Positions 9,530-20,253 of a stretch of DNA of 64,000 nt are shown piece by piece (position 1 is the stretch's first letter; every line of letters begins with the position of its first letter). Where the stretch lies: contig JBHGNT010000012.1 of NCBI GenBank assembly GCA_043228905.1, positions 4,650,001 through 4,714,000 on the forward strand. The letters are read 5' to 3'. The notes beneath the pieces are model-generated. The model saw nothing but the letters and a program-made list of their open reading frames with translations, was not told the origin of the DNA and did not search any database. This stretch comes from Azolla caroliniana (Eukaryota; Polypodiophyta). The translations under genes and the position numbers were made by a program.

Positions 9530-12520
9530 GAAACCTATGCCATTAAAGGACATATCCATAAGCTTTGTGCAAGGCTCAACCAATGTTGGATTCCTGGCGT
9601 TGGATATTCCTATGGAAGCGGAAGCATGGAAAGGAAAGGTAAATTTTCTAGTAGTTCCAATGATAGGATTTGATGTCATATTAGGATTGGATTGGGCAGA
9701 TAAGTATCTTATTGCACATTTCGGAAGGAGAATAGACAAAGTATTATTGGACAATTTGGATGGACACAATGGGGTGGTGGTAAGTCTTCATCGCCCAACA
9801 AATAAGCAAGTGGAATCAAGTAAGCAATCCAGTCCTCCTTTAGCATTATGTAGCGCCAAAGTGGCTAATCGTTCACTTAAAAAAGGAGGGCAATTATTTT
9901 TATGTACAACCATTGTCCACCATCAAGCAAATACAACATTGGAAGGACACAAAGGTAATCTAGTAATTCAACACCTAATAACTGAATTTAATGATGTGCT
10001 AACAACCAGGTTACCTCCTGGACTACCCCCTAAAAGAGCCATTGATCACAAAATCAACATACTACCGGGAAGCACACCACCAGCTAAAGCTCCATACAAG
10101 TTGAATGCAACTCAATTAGCAGAATTAAAGAAGTAATTGATCGAGTAGGAGACATATGGTTTCATCCACCTGAGCAATTCGCCATACGAGGCACCCATTA
10201 TATTTGTTGCAAAAAGGATGGAACAATGCGAATGTGTATGAACTATTGAGCACTCAACAAGATAACAATCAAAGGTAAATATCCATTGCCAGTCATTGAC
10301 AATTTACAGATCAATTGACAGGGGCACAATTTTTTACTCGCATCGACTTGAGGTCGGGATACCACCAAATCTGAGTTGTTGAAGGTGACATTGAGAAAAC
10401 AACTTTTCAGACAAGGTATGGTAGTTATGAATGGCTGATTATGAGTTTTGGGCTCATCGGTGCACTAGGAACATTTAGCCGCTTGGGCAATGATCTATTT
10501 CATGCTTTTCTTGATGAGTTTTTCATCGTATACATAGATGATTTGCTCATCTATAGCAAAACATTGGAAGAGCACGTGTTACATGTTAAGAAGGTGTTAC
10601 ATATACTGCGAGAAAACAAATTGTATGCTAACCCCAACAAATGTGAGTTTGCAGTACAAGATATTAACTTCTTAGGTTTCCAGGTAGGGAAACATGGCCT
10701 TCGCATGGATACAAGCAAGGTGGATGTTGTACGAAGATGGCCAATCCCAACTAAAACCATAGAAGTCCAACAATTTGTAGGTTTCGTGCAATATGTGCGT
10801 AAATTCATCAAGCATTTTAGTGCAATTGCAGCCCCCCTAACTAACCTAACTAAAGCTAAAACAGGTTTTAAATGGACAGCACTAGAACAAGATGCTTTCG
10901 AAAAACTCAAAGAAGCAGTGTGTTCACAACTAGTGCTTAAGTTACCAGATTTTACTAAACCATTTGAAATCCATACAGATGCTTCTGATGTGGCTTATGG
11001 TGTTGTGTTGATACAGGATGGACATCCGGTTGCTTGTGAATCCAAGAAATTTTCAGATATTGAAGTTAGGTGGCCTACTCATGAAAAAGAAATGCTTGTC
11101 ATCGTTTATGTCTTATGCAAATGGCATCATTATGTCCAAGATAAATTTACTAAAGTATTCACAGATAACATATCCTTGCAGTATTTTTAGTCCCAACCGA
11201 AGTTGTCCCCTAAACAAGCTCATTGGCAAGATTTTTTGGCAAAATTTGATTTTTGCATCAACCATAAAAGTGGTGCTCTTAATACTATGCCAGATGTTTT
11301 AAGTCGAATGCCTCATGCTTGTACCATTTTGGTAATCTCTGATTCTTCTTTGCTACAAGACATTCGAACAACTCAACAACATGATCCTTACACGCAACAA
11401 TTGATTTCCGATATGGAAATGCAACGTGCGGCCCATGGGTCACTCAGAATGCAACAAGGTCTATTAATGGTACATGGTAAGTGGTTTGTACCTAATATAA
11501 GGGAAATTAAGGCACTGATTTTGCAAGAAGCACATGATTGTAAGATGGCAGGGCATGGTGGTATTCATCGGAAACTCACCAACATCCGCCAACATTTTTT
11601 CTGGCCCCATATGGAGTTCGATGTAAAAGACTGCGTCCAATCCTGTGTGACATGCCAACAAGTCAAAGCTCGGCGTGGACAACCATTTGGATTACTACAA
11701 TCTATGGCAATACCCGCTCAACCATGGGATGTGGTGAGTATGGATTTCACAGTGGACTTGCCCATGTCAAGAGGTTATAATGCAACCATGGTGGTCATCA
11801 ACTATTTCTCTAAACAAGCTCACTTTGTACCAACAAAACCACCCCTCACAGCTCTCCAGGTAGCCAAATTGTTCTTCAAACATATCTTTAGATATCATGG
11901 CATGCCTGCGGCTATCGTATCAAATAGGGATCCGTGTTTTACTAGTCGATTTTGGCAAGAACTATTCAAATTGTTGGACACACAACTTTGAATGTCTTCG
12001 ACGGCTCATCCCCAAATTGATGGCCAAACGGAAAGGGTAAATCAGAGTCTTGAATACTACATTCATTGTTATGTGCAAGCAGATCAAAAAGATTGGGTGG
12101 ATCATATCGATATGCTGGAATTTTGTTATAACTCCTCTAAACATTCTACCACTGGGTTTTCTCCTTTTGAATTAGCTACAGGGAAGCAAGTCTTACTCCA
12201 TTGGCTTTGGTCTCTCATGTTGTTCAAGATAAAATTAAAGAGCCCGATGTCGTTCTTTTTCTAGTAGATTGGCAAGCAACAATGCGGGTTGCACAACAAG
12301 GATTACAACAATCAAAGGAAAGAATGGTTCAGGCAGCTAACAAAAAACGTCAACACATCTAATTTTTCAAAGGCGACTTGGTCCTCGTTAGTGCCGTTCA
12401 TTGGCCTTTACCTGGAGAACTCTCACCTAAATTTAACCATCATTATTATGGGCCATATGAAGTGCTACAAAGTTTTAATGGAGTCACTTACAAGCTCAAA
12501 TTACCTAGTTTTGTCAAGGT
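9530..12520 (+). pseudogene. Gypsy-G1 pol: protease end, RT, RNase H, integrase (decayed)
   Basis: Protease C-terminus with VILGLDW (about 9671), then a linker with PPKRAIDHKI. The frame breaks at 10134 and several stops follow across the RT fingers (10134-10440). RT palm resumes with VYIDDLLIYSK near 10528. RNase H is visible as IHTDASD and STOPs after SLQYF (11188). Integrase shows the zinc finger (GHGGIHRKL, CVQSCVTCQQVK) and a core with VSMDFTVDLP and HPQIDGQTERVNQ; a TGA (11989) and a frameshift near 12260 disrupt it. The last part (12378-12520, YYGPYEVLQ) is the GPY/F module. The change of frame and number of stops mean the element is dead. Confidence 0.9.
12516..12520 (+). repeat. Target site duplication AAGGT, left
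   Basis: Five bases before the copia-A3 5' LTR, repeated exactly at 18006-18010. Confidence 0.95.
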
Positions 12521-13205
12521 TGTTGGGATATCGGTCCCTCCGGATGGGATGTCCGGAGATGAATGACGGCAAGCCCGGTTACGGTTACGGAACCGGATGA
12601 AGATACAGGTCCGATGAGCGCACTCTCCGGATGATGAAGAATACCCGGTATGAAGCCGGATGAAGAGTACCCGGATACGGATCCGGATGATGAAGTACCC
12701 GGATACGGATCCGGATGAAGAATGTACCCGGAAAGAGATCCGGATGCGGGGACATATTTATAAATATGTTTGCCAAGAGCCCTTGAGGCTATATGTGTAA
12801 ATAGTCCGAAAGTCATATGTGTATAAATATGACTTAGGGCAAACAGTTTTATGTTGCTGCTCATTTTCTGTTTTTCACTTAGAGGGAGCGAAGTGAGAGC
12901 AGCCGAGAGAGAGAGAGAGAGTGAGAGAAACGAGGAGGTCGTTGCCTCTGTGTATTACCGCCGCCTGTGGTGAGGACAACGAGCTCAAGGTCGTCGCCTT
13001 GCAGCTCGCCATTGTATACTTCTCTGTATAGTGTTGGTTTGGAGTCTTGTACTCCCGTGGTTTTTTTTTCGTTTAGGGTTTTTCCACGTTAATACCTGTG
13101 TTATCGTGTCTCTCTCTGTGTTTCCTATTTTTTCTACTGCATTGATTCGAGATTTCTCGGTTGTGGCCGAACGGTGAAGAAGAATCGGAGCGTTGATTCG
13201 CAACA
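12521..13205 (+). repeat. 5' LTR of copia-A3 (685 bp)
   Basis: TG...CA ends. U3 contains a run of CCGGATACGGATCCGG-type modules (12600-12750). A candidate TATA box TATAAATAT at 12822-12830 would drive the element's transcription. The following leader holds a GA repeat. Confidence 0.97.
12822..12830 (+). promoter_or_regulatory. Candidate TATA box of the copia-A3 LTR promoter
   Basis: TATAAATAT in the middle of the 5' LTR. The same sequence is at 17622-17630 in the 3' LTR and, inverted, in the copia-A1 and solo LTRs, so it is conserved in the family. Confidence 0.65.
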
Positions 13206-13208
13206 AAG

Positions 13209-13220
13209 TGGTATCAGAGC
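13209..13220 (+). other. Primer binding site of copia-A3 (initiator tRNA-Met)
   Basis: Exact TGGTATCAGAGC, three bases after the 5' LTR. Confidence 0.96.
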
Positions 13221-13236
13221 GACGGCAGTGCAGAAA

Positions 13237-16200
13237 ATGGAAGGCGGCAGCAGCGGGCAGCCGGGGATGATGGTGCTGAATGCGCAGAACTACGCCGACT
13301 GGAAGATCAAGATGGAGGATCTTCTAATTGTTCGGGACCTGTACGAACCGATTGACAGGTCGGAAATACCGAAGGGGGTACTTGAGACGGAATGGAGGCT
13401 TCTGAACCGGAAAGCCGTTGCAACCATTCGGCAATATGTCGATGTAAGTGTTCTGCAACATGTGGCGAACGACACCAACGCATACGAGATGTGGCGGAAG
13501 CTGTCGGGCCTCTACGAGAGGAAGAATGCGTTGAACCGGACCTCCCTGATGAGGAAGATAGTGAACCTCAAGTACCGGGACGGCGAGAGTATGGTGGAAC
13601 ACGTAAGCACGTTCATGGGATTCGTGAACCAGCTTGCGGCAATCAAGTTCCCGCTGGAGGATGCAATGCAAGCCATCATTCTGATGTGTACATTGCCGGA
13701 AAGTTGGGAGAACTTGGTGGTGACTCTCAGCACCTCCTGCACCGAAGATAACTTGTCTTTACAAACGGTAAAGACAAGTATTTTGAACGAAGAAGCGCGT
13801 CGGAGAGATAAAGAACCGGCCTCCGACTCGAAGGCGCTGCTTACCGAATCGGAACGGGGAAGACAATGGAACCGGAGTCCGCAAAGACGGGAGAAGTCGG
13901 GGACCCGGTCGCAGTCAAGAGGAAGGCCCACATGCTTCCACTGTGGGAAGCCGGGGCACTTCCGGAAGAATTGTCGGCATTACCGAAAGGACAACGGAGC
14001 CGACGACACCGATTCGAAGAAGTCACCGGAGAGAAACGGTGCATACCGGGGAGCCACGGACCGGAGAGGTCCGGATCGGCGAGGGCAGGACCGGAAAGGA
14101 ACGACGGCACTCGCGGCAAGTGAAGAGGAGATCATGCTCATTACCGAAGAGTGGGAGCTGAACCTTGCCGGAGAAGAGATGACCTGGGTGGTCGATTCCG
14201 GAGCGTCGTTCCACCTGACCCTGGAGAAGAAATACTTCTCATCCTACACAGCCGGTGAGCATGGCTGTGTCCGGATGGGAAATGAAGGTACGTGCCGGAT
14301 TGCCGGCATCGGAGACGTGTGGTTGACAACCCCGACCGGATGCAAAATGCTGCTGAAGGATGTCCGACACGTTCCGGAGGTTCGATTGAACCTGATTTCG
14401 GCCGGGAGGCTAGACGATGAAGGCTACACAGGTAGCATCCGGAACGGCGTAATGAAGTTCAGCAAGGGGAGCCTGATAGTGGCTCGGGCCCGGAAAGACA
14501 ACACATTGTACCTGATGAATGCCCGGTTATGTCCGGAAGAGCTGAATGTGGCAGCCGACACTGCCGGTGAGCTATGGCACAAGAGACTGTGCCACATGAG
14601 CGAGAAGGGGATGAAGAGGCTTGCAGAAGACAACCTCATCCCAGTGAAGCATGTGCACCTGGAGAAGTGCACTGATTGCCTGGCCGGTAAGCAGAACCGA
14701 ACCTCCTTCCACTCAAGGCCACCGACGAGACGTAGTGCACCATTGGAGTTGGTGCACACTGACGTGTGTCAAGTAGAAACGAAGTCACATGGCGGAGCCC
14801 AGTACTTCGTGACATTCATCGATGACCACAGCCGGAAGCTGTGGACGGCACCGTTGAAGACAAAGGACCAAGTATTGTCCGTCTTCAAAGAACTCCACGC
14901 GAGAGTGGAAAGGGAATCCGGCAAGAAGCTGAAAGCGATACGAGCGGATAACGGAGGGGAATACCGGGGGCAGTTCCAGGAGTACTGTCGCTCGAAGGGA
15001 ATCCGGCTCGAGTTTACTGTGCCGAAGACGCCGGAACTAAACGGGCTGGCCGAGAGGATGAACCGGACCATAATGGAGAGGGTCCGGAGTATGCTGGCGC
15101 ATGCGAAATTACCCAAGGGATTTTGGGCTGAGGCAATGTCGACGGCGACATATGTGATAAACAGATCACCCTCAGTACCTTTGGACGGAGACACGCCGCA
15201 GAGAGTGTGGACCGGTAAGGAAGTGTCCTACCGGCATCTGAAGGTGTTCGGGTGTCTCGCATACGTGCATGTGGCAAAGGACCGGAGAGGAAAGCTAGAT
15301 CCAAAGACCCGGCCATGCATATTCCTCGGTTACGGCGACGACGAGTTCGGCTACCGAGTATGGGACCCGGTCGACAAGAAGATATTCAGGAGTGGAGATA
15401 TCATCTTCATGGAGGACAAGACACTCGCCGACTGGGAGTCGGAGAAGAAGATGAAGAGCTCCAAGTCGACCGGTGAGGATCAACTCTACGAGGAGCAGTC
15501 CCGACCGGCAAGGGACCGGTTAGCACTCGAGGATCCGGCCGAAGACGGTGAAGAAACAGAACCGGCCGAGGAAGATGAAATTGATACCGGAACCGGCCCC
15601 GATCCCGAAATGGATTCGGATGAAGAGGAAACGGAGGAGCCGGTTACCGAAGCTCCGGAACGGAGATATCCTCTAAGAGAGAGGAGGGCCCCCCGGAGAT
15701 TTCCGGAACCAGAGCACGTGCTGCTAACCGACGAGGGGGAGCCAGAGAGCTTTGAAGAAGCAAAGCATGACACCCATAGCCGCAGGTGGTTAAGTGCCAT
15801 GCAGGAGGAGATGGATTCCCTGCATGAGAACCACACATATGAACTTGTGAAGTTGCCGAAAGGAAAGCGGGCACTTCGAAACAAGTGGGTGTTTAAGCTG
15901 AAACCGGGAGATGCCGGAAACCCCCCGAGATACAAAGCCAGGATCGTGGTGAAGGGGTTTCAGCAGAAGAAGGGCGTCGACTTCGACGAGATATTTGCCC
16001 CGGTAGTGAAGATGACCTCCATCCGGACGGTGCTGAGCATAGCGGCAAGCATGGACCTCGAGGTAGAACAGATGGACGTGAAGACGGCATTCCTTCACGG
16101 TGACCTCGAAGAAGAGATCTACATGCAGCAACCGGAAGGATTCGAGAAGAAAGGGAAGGAGCACCTGGTATGCCGGTTGAAGAAGAGCCTTTACGGACTG

Positions 16201-17310
16201 AAGCAGGCTCCCCGGCAGTGGTACCGGAAGTTCGACTCCTTCATGACCGACGAAGGGTACCACAAGACGCAGTCCGATCACTGCGTGTTTGTGAAGAAGT
16301 TCGACGGAGGAGACTCTCTAATACTCCTCCTATACGTGGACGACATGTTGATCGTCGGACGGGACCAGGTCAAGATACGGATGCTGAAGAAGGCTCTTCA
16401 CCGAACCTTCTCAATGAAGGACCTGGGTCCGGCGAGGCAAATACTAGGGATGCACATCATCCGGGACCGGAAGAAGAAGCAGTTGTGGCTATCACAGGAG
16501 AAGTACGTGACAAAGGTGCTTCAACGTTTCAACATGTCGGAAGCAAGACCAGTCGGGTCGACTCTCCCGGCAAACTGCAAGCTGTCCAGCAAGCAAAGTC
16601 CCAAGACAAAGGCTGAGAAGGAGGACATGATGAAAGTACCATATGCCTCTGCCGTCGGGAGCTTGATGTACGCAATGGTGTGTACAAGACCGGACATAGG
16701 ATATGCAGTCGGAGTGGTGAGCCGGTACATGAGCAATCCCGGCAAAGAGCACTGGAACGCGGTCAAGTGGATACTCCGATACCTAAAGGGTACTGCAAAC
16801 GTGTGCCTCCGATTCGGCTCCGGTAAGCCCGAACTTGACGGCTTTACCGATTCGGATATGTCGGCTGATGCAGATACCAGCCGGTCCACATCAGGGTATG
16901 TGATGACGTATGCAGGGGGAGCTGTTTCGTGGCAGTCGAGGCTGCAGAAGACGGTTGCGTTGTCAACCACGGAGGCGGAGTACATGGCGGCTGTTGAAGC
17001 CGGCAAGGAAATAATATGGATGAAGGACTTCATTAGAGAGCTCGGTATCCGACAGGAGGAGTATCGACTCTACTGCGACAGTCAGAGTGCCATCCACCTT
17101 GCGAAGAACGCGGCCTATCACTCCCGGACGAAGCACATCCAGCGAAGATATCACTGGATCCGGGAAAGGATAGAAGATCAGGAGTTCGTGCTGACGAAGA
17201 TCCACACGGACGAGAACGGGTCGGATATGCTGACCAAGGTACTTACACCCGACAAGCTGGAAGCATGCCGAAAGAGGATCGGATTGGAGAGACATCCCAT
17301 GCCGAAGTGA
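13237..17310 (+). CDS. Copia-A3 gag-pol polyprotein (1357 aa, intact)
   Basis: Makes every protein needed for retrotransposition through a virus-like particle: capsid, protease, integrase, RT and RNase H. Start ATG 13237 follows the PBS; the frame is open further upstream to a GTG at 13174 inside the LTR, which I do not take as the start. Residues (approximate): CCHC knuckle CFHCGKPGHFRKNC 233-246; protease DSGA 320-323; integrase HHCC H448, H453, C478, C481; catalytic D509, D571, E606; RT YVDD 1033-1036; RNase H acidic residues near 1205, 1247 and 1281. All are consensus. No stop or frameshift. Motif spacing (DVRHVP, FGCLAYVHV, GYGDDEFGYRVWDP, EQMDVKTAFLHGD) is of Tnt1/Tork type. Codon use is strikingly rich in CCGG tetramers. 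Confidence 0.97.
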   Translation: MEGGSSGQPGMMVLNAQNYADWKIKMEDLLIVRDLYEPIDRSEIPKGVLETEWRLLNRKAVATIRQYVDVSVLQHVANDTNAYEMWRKLSGLYERKNALNRTSLMRKIVNLKYRDGESMVEHVSTFMGFVNQLAAIKFPLEDAMQAIILMCTLPESWENLVVTLSTSCTEDNLSLQTVKTSILNEEARRRDKEPASDSKALLTESERGRQWNRSPQRREKSGTRSQSRGRPTCFHCGKPGHFRKNCRHYRKDNGADDTDSKKSPERNGAYRGATDRRGPDRRGQDRKGTTALAASEEEIMLITEEWELNLAGEEMTWVVDSGASFHLTLEKKYFSSYTAGEHGCVRMGNEGTCRIAGIGDVWLTTPTGCKMLLKDVRHVPEVRLNLISAGRLDDEGYTGSIRNGVMKFSKGSLIVARARKDNTLYLMNARLCPEELNVAADTAGELWHKRLCHMSEKGMKRLAEDNLIPVKHVHLEKCTDCLAGKQNRTSFHSRPPTRRSAPLELVHTDVCQVETKSHGGAQYFVTFIDDHSRKLWTAPLKTKDQVLSVFKELHARVERESGKKLKAIRADNGGEYRGQFQEYCRSKGIRLEFTVPKTPELNGLAERMNRTIMERVRSMLAHAKLPKGFWAEAMSTATYVINRSPSVPLDGDTPQRVWTGKEVSYRHLKVFGCLAYVHVAKDRRGKLDPKTRPCIFLGYGDDEFGYRVWDPVDKKIFRSGDIIFMEDKTLADWESEKKMKSSKSTGEDQLYEEQSRPARDRLALEDPAEDGEETEPAEEDEIDTGTGPDPEMDSDEEETEEPVTEAPERRYPLRERRAPRRFPEPEHVLLTDEGEPESFEEAKHDTHSRRWLSAMQEEMDSLHENHTYELVKLPKGKRALRNKWVFKLKPGDAGNPPRYKARIVVKGFQQKKGVDFDEIFAPVVKMTSIRTVLSIAASMDLEVEQMDVKTAFLHGDLEEEIYMQQPEGFEKKGKEHLVCRLKKSLYGLKQAPRQWYRKFDSFMTDEGYHKTQSDHCVFVKKFDGGDSLILLLYVDDMLIVGRDQVKIRMLKKALHRTFSMKDLGPARQILGMHIIRDRKKKQLWLSQEKYVTKVLQRFNMSEARPVGSTLPANCKLSSKQSPKTKAEKEDMMKVPYASAVGSLMYAMVCTRPDIGYAVGVVSRYMSNPGKEHWNAVKWILRYLKGTANVCLRFGSGKPELDGFTDSDMSADADTSRSTSGYVMTYAGGAVSWQSRLQKTVALSTTEAEYMAAVEAGKEIIWMKDFIRELGIRQEEYRLYCDSQSAIHLAKNAAYHSRTKHIQRRYHWIRERIEDQEFVLTKIHTDENGSDMLTKVLTPDKLEACRKRIGLERHPMPK

Positions 17311-17320
17311 AGGGGGAGTT
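17310..17320 (+). other. Polypurine tract of copia-A3
   Basis: AAGGGGGAG just before the 3' LTR, starting at the last base of the stop codon. Confidence 0.88.
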
Positions 17321-18005
17321 TGTTGGGATATCGGTCCCTCCGGATGGGATGTCCGGAGATGAATGACGGCAAGCCCGGTTACGGTTACGGAACCGGATGA
17401 AGATACAGGTCCGATGAGCGCACTCTCCGGATGATGAAGAATACCCGGTATGAAGCCGGATGAAGAGTACCCGGATACGGATCCGGATGATGAAGTACCC
17501 GGATACGGATCCGGATGAAGAATGTACCCGGAAAGAGATCCGGATGCGGGGACATATTTATAAATATGTTTGCCAAGAGCCCTTGAGGCTATATGTGTAA
17601 ATAGTCCGAAAGTCATATGTGTATAAATATGACTTAGGGCAAACAGTTTTATGTTGCTGCTCATTTTCTGTTTTTCACTTAGAGGGAGCGAAGTGAGAGC
17701 AGCCGAGAGAGAGAGAGAGAGTGAGAGAAACGAGGAGGTCGTTGCCTCTGTGTATTACCGCCGCCTGTGGTGAGGACAACGAGCTCAAGGTCGTCGCCTT
17801 GCAGCTCGCCATTGTATACTTCTCTGTATAGTGTTGGTTTGGAGTCTTGTACTCCCGTGGTTTTTTTTTCGTTTACGGTTTTTCCACGTTAATACCTGTG
17901 TTATCGTGTCTCTCTCTGTGTTTCCTATTTTTTCTACTGCATTGATTCGAGATTTCTCGGTTGTGGCCGAACGGTGAAGAAGAATCGGAGCGTTGATTCG
18001 CAACA
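17321..18005 (+). repeat. 3' LTR of copia-A3 (685 bp)
   Basis: Identical to the 5' LTR except for one base at 17876. An ORF of 233 aa running through it on the minus strand is a shadow. Confidence 0.97.
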
Positions 18006-18010
18006 AAGGT
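18006..18010 (+). repeat. Target site duplication AAGGT, right
   Basis: Matches 12516-12520. Confidence 0.95.
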
Positions 18011-18257
18011 GCATGATACATTTCATGTAAGTTTGCTTAAGAGATTTCATGCAGATAAACATTGGAGTCAGAGGACTAACCTAAGTGAGGAAGCTGAAAA
18101 ACCTGAAGCAATCTTAAAACAACAAATGCGCAATGGAAACACGCAATTTTTTATCAAGTGGAAAGGGTGGCCACTTTCGGAAGCCACATGGATCTCTGAA
18201 GAAAGTTTGTTTCGTTCGGATCCCTCATTCTTGTTCAGGTACCCTAGCTCTAATTAG
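18011..18257 (+). pseudogene. Gypsy-G1 C-terminal chromodomain segment
   Basis: Continues the G1 frame after copia-A3: HDTFHVSLLKRF is the usual end of the integrase GPY/F module. About 50 residues later FIKWKGWPLSEATWISEES is the core of a chromodomain (aromatic residues and the WKGW motif visible), ending at a stop at 18255-18257. Chromodomains of chromoviruses bind histone marks and steer integration. This stretch itself is undamaged, but the upstream pol is broken. Confidence 0.85.
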
Positions 18258-18425
18258 TGCTACAATGGCAAGGTTTTAGACACTGCCTACTGTATTAGTA
18301 TGGTAAGACCACCTTTTCCATTGTCCTTCATTCCTTTTTTCTTTTATTTAGTTATGGACTTAGCCAGTCATGTTATTGTACTAGTGTTTTAGTTTCAGGG
18401 CGAAACTCTTCATCTCGTGGGAGAG

Positions 18426-18771
18426 TGTTATGTTATGGAGTAGTTAGAAGTAGAGAAATTAGGGGAAGATTGGTTGGGATCAACTAGAGAAATTAGTGGT
18501 CAAGTAACTAGAGGAATTAGTGGTCAAGTAGCTAGAGAAATTGGCGGTGAAGTAGTTGAGTCCATGGGTATTTAAGTAGGTTGTGTGGATAGAGAAGGGC
18601 AGGCTGGTGTTTGGGAAATTAGGGGGATACCCCCAATGTAATACCTTCTCTTTAATATAGAAAATACTCTTCCTTCTTATTGAACTGAATACCCCTTATC
18701 TAGAATTCTTTCTCTCTCTTTCCAGTGCTTTGTAATACTCTCTCATTTCGCGAATATGGAGCACTTAGCAC
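18426..18771 (+). repeat. 3' LTR of gypsy-G1 (right end estimated)
   Basis: Begins TGTTATGTTATGGAG directly after a purine run (CGTGGGAGAG, 18416-18425). Contains three to four diverged tandem units of about 22 bases (CTAGAGAAATTAGTGGTCAAGTA type, 18480-18555). The end near TTAGCACA (18771) is inferred because the partner LTR is outside the window. Confidence 0.65.
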
Positions 18772-19804
18772 ACAGAGGCGGATACATGTGATTAGGCGAA
18801 CACAAGAAGCTACCATAGGCACACCAAAGCTCCCCACCACCACCGAAACAAAGGACACGTTGGAGCCCATGGCACTTTCCGAGACTGCCAAGAAATGGTT
18901 CACTCAACATGGCTTGGAGGGCTTCCTACAGATAGCAGAGGCACCTCCGCACGAAGAAGCAGAAAAGGTCACGAAGAAGATCGACCTAGAAGTAATCACG
19001 GAGGAGGCCATCCCCGCCTTAATCGGATTGCCGGAGGGAGAGATCTACTCCATTGAGAATCCTTCCCCAGAGACGTTGACGAAGTTCTTCGGAGTGTACT
19101 CCCTGGCCAGCAAAGCGTACCAGACACAGAGCAGAGACAACGCCTTGTTCCAAGAAGTAGCTCATATCCTCCACAAGTATGGGTTCGTGCACCCCCGACC
19201 CCCAGCAATGCCAAAGAACAAAGCCGGATTCATCATCGCCACATACGAAGGGGTAAAGGTGGATTGTCTGTTAATCATCGTTGATTGTTTGCAAGCGGTC
19301 ATACAATCGGTGGTAGACGGCAAGAAGGTGTGGATAGTAGTGGCTTAATGGCTCACTCTCCTGGTACCGCCGGTGCCGACATTAATGGCAAAGAAGCGGG
19401 GCCGAATGGCCAATACGACGCCAAACAAGCCCTCGAAGCAGCAACAACTCCTTGTCAAGCACACTCCAAGTTGGACAGAGGGAGGTTCATCGCAAAAAGA
19501 AAAGGAGCAGCCTATCGTAAGCAGCAAGTAGAGACAGAGCAACCAGTTAGACCTCTTTAAATCAAATTGCGCAGGCAAGAGCAAGAGCCGCCTAACTTGG
19601 CTCAAGGGATAAACATGGGAACCCAAGAGGAGGAGGCAGAAGAAGAACCCGTCGACACTCTCCTACATCGCCAAAGGAGAAGCGACGCGGAGCAGAAGGG
19701 GGACGAATCGGGTCCGGTAAAGGACAGCTCACCAACACCCCACTGCGAGGGACTAGAGCCAAGGAAGGAAACTGAGCTTGTTCGGCCAGTAACGGTAATA
19801 GAAG
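18772..19804 (+). pseudogene. Decayed ORF of unknown family, first part
   Basis: From about 18772 a frame stays open to a TAA at 19346-19348 (from about IRRTQEATIG to KKVWIVVA). A shift to another frame near 19300 then carries on (MAHSPGTAG...) with a TAA at 19558. Gypsy-G1 ends just before it and copia-C interrupts it at 19805. I recognise no domain. The first 190 residues are a mixed alpha/beta-looking, charged sequence (LSETAKKWFTQHGLEGF, LTKFFGVYSLASKAYQTQ); the later part is Glu- and Lys-rich. It could be the gag-like ORF of a non-autonomous LTR element or a captured host gene; neither is proven. Confidence 0.5.
19800..19804 (+). repeat. Target site duplication AGAAG, left
   Basis: Exact match to 25178-25182 across copia-C. 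Confidence 0.93.
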
Positions 19805-20238
19805 TGAAAAGAATGGCGTGCGGAAGCAATATAGGAAACCGAACAACAGAAAATGCAAGTTTAATGGAAAGCTTAGGTTTGCACAGTACACATGGGAGAG
19901 AAAGAGAGAGAAAGAGTAAACACCATAACTTTTTCAAAATAATACTCAATCTGTACATCGTGTGTGTTCAATGAACACTTTTATACAAGTCCTTTTCGGA
20001 CTGACAGAAGTACTGACAGTACTTCAATACTCATTAAGGATCCCCTACACTAACTCCCAAATATATTCCTTGCTGAATATCTTTCCGATGGCCTCCCAGT
20101 TTTTGCACCGATCCGGCCTTCCTACGCACCAGTCTGTGTACCGGTTTCCAACCAATCCGGCCTAACCGATCGGTCCCAACCAATCCGGTCCTCGGCTTGC
20201 TTAGCCGATCCGACCGATGTTGAGCTTGTCTCTCAACA
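19805..20238 (-). repeat. 3' LTR of copia-C (434 bp)
   Basis: Plus-strand start TGAAAAGAATGG, end CTCTCAACA. Pairs with 24744-25177. Confidence 0.93.
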
Positions 20239-20253
20239 CTCCCCCTCAAGCTC
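20239..20253 (-). other. Polypurine tract of copia-C
   Basis: Minus strand GAGCTTGAGGGGGAG next to the 3' LTR. Confidence 0.85.

Larger units (their letters stand above)
12521..18005 (+). mobile_element. Copia-A3, intact Tnt1/Tork-like LTR retrotransposon
   Basis: Complete 5485-bp element: LTR 12521-13205, PBS 13209-13220, one ORF 13237-17310, polypurine tract 17310-17320, LTR 17321-18005, flanked by AAGGT on both sides. By eye the two 685-bp LTRs differ at one base only (13076 G, 17876 C). Removing the element and one AAGGT restores the gypsy-G1 frame (SFVKV then HDTFHVS). It is the youngest and best preserved element here. Confidence 0.97.
9530..18771 (+). mobile_element. Gypsy-G1, chromovirus-type Ty3/gypsy element, split by copia-A3
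   Basis: The host frame runs from 9530 to 12520 and resumes at 18011 after copia-A3. Order PR-RT-RNaseH-IN-chromodomain defines Ty3/gypsy, and the chromodomain places it among chromoviruses. Gag, the start of protease and the 5' LTR lie beyond the window start, on the far side of copia-B1. The 3' LTR begins at 18426 and its end near 18771 is estimated. Confidence 0.9.

Noticed and set aside
13174-13236. Upstream GTG start extending the copia-A3 protein by 21 residues
   Set aside because: It lies in the LTR and PBS; the ATG at 13237 matches the sister copy and the usual plant copia layout.
16963-17664. 233-codon minus-strand ORF across the end of copia-A3 and its LTR
   Set aside because: It is antisense to the real gag-pol end and the CCGG-module LTR; the same shadow recurs in the other LTR.
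9530-18771. Integrated plant pararetrovirus
   Set aside because: Integrase and chromodomain are present and no movement protein is seen, so it is a Ty3/gypsy retrotransposon.
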